Source: Allomyces macrogynus ATCC 38327 (Eukaryota; Blastocladiomycota; Blastocladiomycetes; Blastocladiales; Blastocladiaceae). Taken from it: a stretch of DNA of 14,033 nucleotides. The notes beneath the pieces were generated by a model. It was not told the DNA's origin, ran no database searches, and saw only the letters and a list, made by a program, of their open reading frames with translations. The DNA lies in contig GG745353.1 of assembly GCA_000151295.1 (NCBI GenBank), positions 319,580 to 333,612 on the forward strand. Direction: 5' to 3'. The first letter of the stretch is position 1. Every line of letters starts with the position of its first letter. Below, in pieces: positions 8,536 to 14,033 of the stretch. A program made the translations under genes and the position numbers.

Positions 8536-8702
8536 CTGCGGTTGGCTCGAGGAACAGGGTGGAGAGCGCTAGAATTGAGTCTGCCGCCGTCTTGATGTTA
8601 TTCTACAGGTCGAATTTGCAGTGTCGTGAAATGGAGAGAGATGAAGGAAGGCCAGGCGCCGGCTTCGTTTAAAACACGCTCATCACGAGACCGTGTGTGT
8701 GA

Positions 8703-9111
8703 CTGAACGAAAATGAGACCCATTCTGCCCCAGTACCCCCGCCGATCCAGACCTTCATACAGTCGGGCAAAAAGTCGATGTCGTTCAATGTGCATGGACC
8801 CGCGGCTGCGGCTGCCAACGCGTAGTCTCAAGTGATCGATACTAAGTCGTATAATGTCAAGATCGGCTTGACCGCGTTGCAGGGCGAACAGTATCAGTTA
8901 ACGTTGACCAATTTCAAGCTGAGTTCGATGGATTGGGGTTACGCTACGGCGGAGCAGAGGCAAGGTCAAGGACTTGCGCAAGCTCGAGGAAGTGTTTAGG
9001 CCAGAGGTCAAGCAGGCGCCTGCACGCAGCAGAGACTTGCCGCCGCCGGCGGCGCAGGCGGCGATGGTGCCTGCGAAACGGTCGCGATCGGCCTTGGAGA
9101 TTGATGGCTGA
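8703..9111 (+). pseudogene. Broken coding remnant of unknown family
   Basis: Two adjacent protein-like stretches sit in different frames. From 8703 the frame gives a Pro-rich lead (APVPPPIQTF) and KKSMSFNVHGP, then an in-frame TAG at 8823-8825. It resumes with VIDTKSYNVKIGLTALQGEQ and YQLTLTNFKLSSMDWGYATAEQ to about 8957. Shifting by one base (near 8955-8959), the next frame gives GKVKDLRKLEEVFRPEVKQ, a Pro/Ala segment, and a basic tail ending ALEIDG with stop TGA at 9109-9111. The charged helix and clean terminus look like a genuine C-terminus. One stop and one frameshift within 400 nt, in an otherwise gene-poor interval, suggest a decayed gene or a duplicated gene end. A short intron spanning the stop (for example 8790-8846) would also keep phase but would be unusually small. 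I do not recognise the family. Confidence 0.45.
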
Positions 9112-9285
9112 CCAGGTGTTGTTCTTCGGTTGTGTCGGAGTTTGATGAACAGTGCGATAGATGTGAAGATTCTTCGTGCTTGGTTTGTCGTTTGAATTGC
9201 ACGTTCGTTTCTTCCCTACCTGTTGAGCTCAACTATGCGCATCCTCTCCACCGCGAAATTATCCCTCAAAACGTCAGGAGAGGAT

Positions 9286-11208
9286 TCATTTGTCGTCACC
9301 ATCCCGCTCCTCATCCACCTCGACCTCGACCCCCCACACGCGCCACCCGTATGCGAGCACACGCAGCATATCCTTGTCGTTCACACCATGCGCTTCGCCC
9401 GCAAGCGCGGCCAACGCATCCTCGTGCGCATCCAGCACCTCATACGCGGCGCGACCGCGCACGAGCTCGAGCATCCACCGGCACATTTCGCGGTGCAAGT
9501 GCGGCTCGCACCACACGATCGCCAAATGGTACACGTCGGCGACTACGTCCAGGTTCGCGGGCACAATAGGTACGCGGAACTCGCCCGTGACCCCAAACTC
9601 GACGATGGCGCGCACCGCCGCGGCTGTTTCGGGCACGTCGAGAACGCACCCGGTGCTGGCGAGGTCAGCGTCGGCCGCGCGCGCGGCGTGCAGCATGGCC
9701 GCCATGTGCCGCAAGTGCGAGACATACTTGAGCAGTCGCGGGTAGACGGTGAGGGTCGCGCTCGTACTGCGGCGGCCAGACCCGCATTGCACGGTCATGA
9801 CGTGCGGCAGCGTCGTTGACAGTGGGGGTGCCGGCGCAGCGTCGAGCGGGTTGCGCTGGAGCGCGCCGTGCGACGTGTCGATCAAATCGTGTGCATGCAG
9901 GCTCTTGGTTTCCGCACGGTCGGTGTCTTCATCGTCGTTGTGCGCGCTGCTCACAATCTCCGGCACGTCGAGCGTGCGCGAAAAAATCAGGAACCGAGAG
10001 AACGCGACCAAACCAATCTCGGCAAACCCGCGGTGCAAGAAGACGAGGTACGGCTCGAGCGCGAGCGCAAAGTGTGGACCGTTCGGAATCCGCAGCGGCT
10101 CCACGCCAGGTGCCAGCGTCCCGTCGACCGCGTGGAACACGCGCACGTCCGTCTCGTACACGCCCGGCGAGCGCATCGGGAATGACAGGACGCCGACGTG
10201 CTCCTTGGCGTGCGTCGGGAACGGGAACACGCGCACGTGGCCGTGATGCTCGTTGCCAGCAGAGGCCGGGTTCGATGGGACAATATCGTCGTGAATCGCG
10301 GCAGCCAGTGCAGGGACGGGTCGCGCAGAAATAGCGAGCCGAATTCCCTCATCGTGTGCGCGATTGCCACGGCGGGAGACCGGGGACACGTCGCGCGTCA
10401 CGGCGAGCAGGAGCGGATCCTGGATACTTGCCTTTTCGTTTCGCCCGCCCAGAACGAGCAGACCCGCGGCTGTCGCAGCCGCCGTGTGCCGACGGCGTCG
10501 GAACGCCGTGGTCGTGTGCCGTATGGGCGTCGTGGCTGCAACCACGTCCTTGCCGTCAATCAGCGCGGGCCGGCGCATGTCCACGATCGTCACGAGCGAC
10601 GTGAGCACCATGTGCGAGCCAATGTACGATGACCCGCCGACAAGCAACAAAAGACCGCGAGACACGTCGGCGAGCATCGTGTGCTCCGACAACGGCTCCG
10701 TGCACACGGGGACGCGACGCCACGTGCGTGAATCGATCTGGAATGCCCACACGTCGCCGAGAATCACGGCACCACCCGTGCCGCCGAGCTGTTCGGGCGC
10801 GTTCTTGTCTTCCGTCACGCCAAATCCACCAGAAATGATTAGTTCGCGCGTCTCGGGCCAGAAACAGGCCGCGTGCACGTTACGCGGTGACGGCCAGGGG
10901 ACTTTGGGCGCGCGCGATTCCGGGTCGGCCAGTTCGGGTGCCTCAATGGCCTCCCATACGAGCGGGCCCTGGTGGTCGTTGTTGTTGGTTGTCGCGAATG
11001 CGGGTGCGGGCCGCGGCAACGCGAGTCGGTAAAGCGTGTTCGACAAATTGTACGGGTGCTTCGTCTTTTGCGTCGCCTTGCCGCCAAACACGTAGATTGC
11101 GTGGTCGGCGGGGCACGCAGTTACGGAGCACGTTGTCCACTGTAATCCGGGACAGCAGGTCGCCGTAAACGCGCGGTCAAACGCGGGCTCGGCATCGTTA
11201 CTGGTCAT
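9286..11208 (-). CDS. Kelch-repeat protein with C-terminal BTB/POZ domain
   Basis: This is an intronless reading frame of 640 aa from the ATG at 11208. The N-terminal half has kelch-like blades: IYVFGGK (38-44), SPRNVHAACFWPETRELIISGGFG then DVWAFQIDSRTWRRV (107-166), SEHTMLADVSRGLLLLVGGSS (about 174-194), and a later ATAAGLLVLGGRN. A BTB-like fold is suggested at about 485-585 by LLKYVSHLRHMAAML (the LxxxSxxFxxML helix), a CVLDVPETAAAVRAIVEFGVTG segment (the beta strand and following helices) and LDVVADVYHLAIVW. A short helical, acidic tail follows. Kelch-then-BTB order is like LZTR1-type proteins rather than KLHL proteins; such proteins often act as substrate adaptors for cullin-3 ligases, but that role is inference. 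No ATG-independent support fixes the start: the frame is open upstream to an ATG at 11439 (see findings). Confidence 0.75.
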   Translation of the reverse strand: MTSNDAEPAFDRAFTATCCPGLQWTTCSVTACPADHAIYVFGGKATQKTKHPYNLSNTLYRLALPRPAPAFATTNNNDHQGPLVWEAIEAPELADPESRAPKVPWPSPRNVHAACFWPETRELIISGGFGVTEDKNAPEQLGGTGGAVILGDVWAFQIDSRTWRRVPVCTEPLSEHTMLADVSRGLLLLVGGSSYIGSHMVLTSLVTIVDMRRPALIDGKDVVAATTPIRHTTTAFRRRRHTAAATAAGLLVLGGRNEKASIQDPLLLAVTRDVSPVSRRGNRAHDEGIRLAISARPVPALAAAIHDDIVPSNPASAGNEHHGHVRVFPFPTHAKEHVGVLSFPMRSPGVYETDVRVFHAVDGTLAPGVEPLRIPNGPHFALALEPYLVFLHRGFAEIGLVAFSRFLIFSRTLDVPEIVSSAHNDDEDTDRAETKSLHAHDLIDTSHGALQRNPLDAAPAPPLSTTLPHVMTVQCGSGRRSTSATLTVYPRLLKYVSHLRHMAAMLHAARAADADLASTGCVLDVPETAAAVRAIVEFGVTGEFRVPIVPANLDVVADVYHLAIVWCEPHLHREMCRWMLELVRGRAAYEVLDAHEDALAALAGEAHGVNDKDMLRVLAYGWRVWGVEVEVDEERDGDDK

Positions 11209-11500
11209 GATTGGTTGGCTGGTTCGTTCTTGATGACGGCGAGCGAAACTTGACTTGGCGCTCTCTTTTGTCGTTCGCAACGTGCTGCAGCAAGTTGATG
11301 CGTTGCCAGAAGCGGGGATGTTGTGGTCTAAAATGTGCGCCAATGGAGCGCAAGTTGCCACCACGGCGAGCTCTGCGCGACCAACACGAACAGTTGCCAG
11401 CATCACCAGCGCAAAAAGACACGCCCTGTATTCATTCATCCATCCTTCTCCACCGCGACGCGCACGCCGGCTAGCACTATAGCGCGCGCATGCTCTCCAC
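11209..11500. other. 5' flank of the kelch/BTB gene, containing a possible N-terminal extension
   Basis: This 292-nt gap lies between two minus-strand genes. It is open in the kelch/BTB frame throughout and includes an ATG at 11439 followed by a hydrophobic leader. It must also contain the 3' end of the Myb-like transcript. No other coding sequence is visible. Confidence 0.5.
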
Positions 11501-12060
11501 CTACTTGGCACTCGCTGTCGCCCCCGTGGCAACAATCACTGAGTCGACGGGCGTCGACTCCAACGACCCAGCCATGGGCCCGTAAAACCGGAAGCAGCAC
11601 ACGATGCCCGACTTTCCCGGCAGCTTGGCGTCCTTGGCCACCTCGTCCCAACTTGCCGTGCCGAACCTCAAGTCCGGGTCGCGGATCTGGAACGTGGTCG
11701 GCACGTTGGTGCGCGGCACGCCGAGCTTGCGCAGCGACGCGCGCAGCTTGGCGTCGTCGTCGGCCGTCCACTGCGGCAGGTCCGCGACCTCTACGTCCTT
11801 GATCTGGTGGAGTTTGCACGTCGCGCACGACAGCGTCGTGGAGGGGAGGGACAAGAAAGTGAGTCAGTCGGTGCCCTCCTATTCGAAGGGGCAGAACGCT
11901 GCCGTCTCTCCATCACTGACCATACCAGCAACGGTTCGCTCATGACAAGCAGCGTATTGATGGCGGCGCACGGCGACAAGTTGTGCGCGTCGGCAGCGTC
12001 GTTGTCGATGGTTTGCTCGGTCGTCGAGGCGCTTCGGCACCCATGCTGACCTGCAGTCAT
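11501..12060 (-). CDS. Small Myb/SANT-like domain protein (probably 2 exons)
   Basis: The 3' exon, 11803-11501, encodes 100 aa in an open frame whose upstream part has no ATG, only a pyrimidine-rich run and the acceptor CCACCAG. A phase-0 donor CTG|GTATGG at 11926/11925 joins it to an upstream frame containing ATGs at 12060 and 11943, giving 145 or 106 aa. The intron would be 122 nt with a CTGAC/CTCAC branch region. The exon-2 protein contains LPQWTADDDAKLRASLRKLG and, after an insertion of about 20 residues, TASWDEVAKDAKLPGKSGIVC then CFRFYG. This is the spacing of a Myb/SANT repeat: W + acidic helix, W-x-x-VA, GxS..C..R. A DNA- or histone-tail-binding role is the usual inference for such domains. 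The 5' exon and exact start are uncertain; the exon-2 call is firmer. Confidence 0.55.
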
Positions 12061-12346
12061 CCAATCCAGCAAGCCTCGGCGGGGAACCCTGGCCTTGCTC
12101 GACCACAGCCATCACGAGAAACAACCGCTCATGTACAGTAACGATGGCGCCGTCGTCGTCGTGGATGGCGCCACGACAAGCGCGTCTACGGCGCGTTGGC
12201 TGTGAATGAAGTGTGCTGCGCCAGGATTTCATGTCCAGCCTTGGGTCTTCAAAAGTACGGCACGACGCGCATCTTCTCTACCAACAAGAACCGTCGAGTC
12301 TCGGCTTTCGACACTTCAAGCAAGCATCAACTCTCAACCTGCAAGG
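12061..12346. other. Divergent promoter region between Myb-like gene and homocysteine methyltransferase
   Basis: The two flanking genes diverge from this interval, so it should hold both promoters. No TATA box or clear motif pair is visible. The homocysteine methyltransferase frame is open through its right half, with an in-frame ATG at 12206. Confidence 0.5.
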
Positions 12347-13348
12347 ATGTGGATTCTCGACGGCGCGTTTGCCGAGGAGCTCGTGCGCGTGCACGGCAAG
12401 GCCATCACCAACACCCCGCTGTGGTCGGCCAGCTGCATCACGACCGACCCAAGCGCGATCCAGACCGTGCACGCGTCGTACCTGGCCGCGGGCGCCGACA
12501 TTTTCCTGACCTCCACGTACCAAGCCGCTCCCGGCAACTTGAGCGCAACCTACAAGATTAACCGTGCCGCCGCCGAGTCGATCCTGCGGCAGGGCGTGCA
12601 GCTCGCGCTCGACGTGCGCGACAAGTCTGCCGTACCCGGCAAACAAGTGGCCCTGTCGCTCGGCAGCTTCGGCGCGACGCTCGCAGACGGGTCCGAGTTC
12701 ACAGGCGCGTTTGCCAAGACCACGACGCGCGCCGAGTTGGCTGCGTTCCATGCCGACCGGTTGCGCGCGTTTGGCGCTGAAATTTTGGGCAAGGTCGACT
12801 GGCTTGCGTTTGAGACGGTGCCGACGATCGTGGAAGTGCACGCGATTCTCGACGCTCTGCGTGACGTGCGTGCCGAAGGTCTGCCCGTGGCGCCCGCGTG
12901 GATCTCGGTCAGCGCGCGGAACGATGCCGAGACGGGTGCGGGCGACGCGATTGAGACCGTTGCGCGCACGATTGCTGATGCAAACTTCGGAACGGTCGCG
13001 TCACTCCCGCCGTTCAATGGCAAGCCGTTCCCGAGCGTGATTCTTGGGATCAATTGCACGCCGCCAGAGTATCTGACGGGTCTGCTGCGCAAGATCCACA
13101 CGGCGCAGCCGAACGTACCTGTGGTCGTGTATCCAAACATTGGCGAGGAGTGGGATGGCGTGAAGCGATGCTGGATTGAAGGGTCGGGGTGGACGGACGA
13201 CGAGTATGCGCGGATCGCCAAGGAGGAATGGGCGCCGCTGGGAGTGGTGGGGGTGGGCGGGTGCTGCCGGACCACGCCCAGCACGATTCGCGCGCTGCGC
13301 AGGGCGTTCGGTGGTGGAGAGGCGAGCGACAAGGTCGCGGCGTCCTAG
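12347..13348 (+). CDS. Homocysteine S-methyltransferase (zinc-dependent, Hcy_methyltransf family)
   Basis: This intronless gene encodes 333 aa, the normal length for the Mht1/Sam4 and plant HMT group. These enzymes move a methyl group from S-methylmethionine or S-adenosylmethionine to homocysteine, making methionine. Family features: WILDGAFAEEL at the N-terminus (the LDGG..EL strand), LWSA and TSTYQA (55-60), a GSFGATLADGSEFTG loop (107-120), LAFETVPT (153-160) and AWISVSA. All three zinc-binding cysteines are present: C237 in GINCTPP and C306-C307 in GGCCRTTP. The start at 12347 puts LDG at residues 4-6 as in relatives. An in-frame ATG at 12206 would add 47 residues. The protein is expected in the cytosol and links to methyl-cycle recycling. 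It converges with the Utp5-like gene, with 184 bp between stop codons. Confidence 0.93.
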   Translation: MWILDGAFAEELVRVHGKAITNTPLWSASCITTDPSAIQTVHASYLAAGADIFLTSTYQAAPGNLSATYKINRAAAESILRQGVQLALDVRDKSAVPGKQVALSLGSFGATLADGSEFTGAFAKTTTRAELAAFHADRLRAFGAEILGKVDWLAFETVPTIVEVHAILDALRDVRAEGLPVAPAWISVSARNDAETGAGDAIETVARTIADANFGTVASLPPFNGKPFPSVILGINCTPPEYLTGLLRKIHTAQPNVPVVVYPNIGEEWDGVKRCWIEGSGWTDDEYARIAKEEWAPLGVVGVGGCCRTTPSTIRALRRAFGGGEASDKVAAS

Positions 13349-13532
13349 GATGTGTTGTTGGGATACAAATCTTGCTTTGAAGCGTCATGGTCGTGGGTGA
13401 GGGCGGAGGGCAGAAACAAGGGAAGCACGAAGCAATGGCATGTGTATCCCCGAGATTTCCCCACACAACAGCACCGAAAAGCAGAACCGAAACACGAAAG
13501 GAACCGAAAAGCAAAAACCGACAGACAACGCT

Positions 13533-14033
13533 CTACTCGTCGTCGCTGTCCTCATCGCCATCCTCCAACCCGTCGAGCATCTCCTCATCCTCATCTCCAC
13601 TCTCGTCGCTATCCTCCTCGTCCCCACTCTCATCGTCACTTGCGTCACTCTTCTCGCTATCCACCGCCATCTCATCCTCATCATCGTCACCCGAATCCTC
13701 TTCCTCGTCGTCATTGTACCCGTTCACGTCCTCGCCGAGCTGCTCGAGCGTCGCGCGCCGCTGCACGTGCCGCAACGTACTTGCGCTCCCGCGCGACGGG
13801 TTGGCCAAGTCCTCGTACATGCCGTCAGCGGCTTCGTCGTCGCCCTCGTCGTCCTCGTTGACGACCAGCATGGCCGAATCGTCGGTGGCCACCGTGTGCT
13901 GCAGTTCCATTTGCGACAGAACGAGCTCGAGCCGTCCTTGCAGCTTGACCAGGTCGCGCGCCGTGTTCACGCGCGCTTCCAGGACGTGGTAGAAGGCCGA
14001 CAACTTGCGCACGAGGTCCGGGATGGTCAAGAG
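13533..14033 (-). CDS. Utp5/WDR43-like U3 snoRNP protein, C-terminal part (5' end outside window)
   Basis: Only the last 166 residues are inside the window; the frame is open at 14033 and stops at 13533-13535. The first visible part (LTIPDLVRKLSAFYHVLEARVNTARDLVKLQGRLELVLSQ) matches the end of the Utp12 domain as found in Utp5/WDR43, where an LY.LLE.R...F.KLL.L.GRL.L...Q helical pair closes the fold. Members of this group belong to the t-UTP subcomplex of the small-subunit processome, acting in nucleolar pre-rRNA transcription and processing. The rest is a long Asp/Glu/Ser tail interrupted by one basic patch (about residues 80-95 of the visible part). Such acidic tails are common in nucleolar proteins. 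Other Utp12-domain proteins (Pwp2, Utp12, Utp13, Utp21) cannot be excluded from this fragment alone. Confidence 0.7.
   Translation of the reverse strand, partial: LLTIPDLVRKLSAFYHVLEARVNTARDLVKLQGRLELVLSQMELQHTVATDDSAMLVVNEDDEGDDEAADGMYEDLANPSRGSASTLRHVQRRATLEQLGEDVNGYNDDEEEDSGDDDEDEMAVDSEKSDASDDESGDEEDSDESGDEDEEMLDGLEDGDEDSDDE

Noticed and set aside
11879..12232. 117-codon minus-strand frame upstream of the Myb-like exon
   Set aside because: Random-looking Arg/His-rich composition. A different frame in this region splices in phase to the Myb-like exon.
13545..13720. CT-rich imperfect repeat resembling a microsatellite
   Set aside because: It is the coding sequence for the Asp/Glu/Ser tail of the Utp5-like protein read on the minus strand, with varied codons and no strict unit.

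Overview
The window looks like nuclear DNA from a GC-rich, intron-bearing fungus. Evidence: short spliceosomal introns (GT..AG, about 68-230 nt, several with CTNAC/CTGAC-like branch sites), a fungal-type mitochondrial ribosomal protein mL40, a Utp12-domain nucleolar protein, an SH3 membrane protein and a kelch/BTB protein. Very high GC at third codon positions together with TMEM62-like and COG3503-like genes suggest an early-diverging zoosporic fungus (a Blastocladiomycota-type genome such as Allomyces or Catenaria). That assignment is inference only.

Layout from left to right. (1) 1-1451, minus: a three-exon gene for a secreted-then-anchored, cysteine-rich, single-pass membrane protein of unknown family, cut by the left window edge. 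(2) 1919-3440, plus: a TMEM62-type metallophosphoesterase with two 1-nt frameshifts, two substituted metal ligands and a missing multi-span C-terminus; I call it a decaying gene or pseudogene. (3) 3441-4036: non-coding stretch with a tRNA-like hairpin and an A23 tract. (4) 4037-5402, plus: two-exon, single-pass membrane protein ending in an SH3 domain. (5) 5403-6076: mostly featureless. (6) 6077-6553, plus: mL40. (7) 6823-8535, minus: four-exon multi-span COG3503/DUF1624 (heparan-alpha-glucosaminide N-acetyltransferase-like) membrane protein. (8) 8703-9111, plus: broken coding remnant of unknown family. (9) 9286-11208, minus: kelch-repeat plus C-terminal BTB protein. (10) 11501-12060, minus: small protein with a Myb/SANT-like domain, probably two exons. 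(11) 12347-13348, plus: zinc-dependent homocysteine S-methyltransferase. (12) 13533-14033, minus: C-terminal end of a Utp5/WDR43-like ribosome-biogenesis protein, cut by the right edge.

The genes form no operon or obvious pathway. This is an ordinary eukaryotic gene neighbourhood mixing housekeeping genes (mL40, Utp5, homocysteine methyltransferase) with lineage-specific membrane proteins. The splice reconstructions were checked by reading-frame phase only, not by transcripts. The most interesting points are the orphan cysteine-rich receptor-like protein, the TM-SH3 protein, the COG3503 enzyme with a vacuolar-type sorting motif, and the two decaying loci. I found no CRISPR array, complete transposon, rRNA, or convincing intact tRNA.
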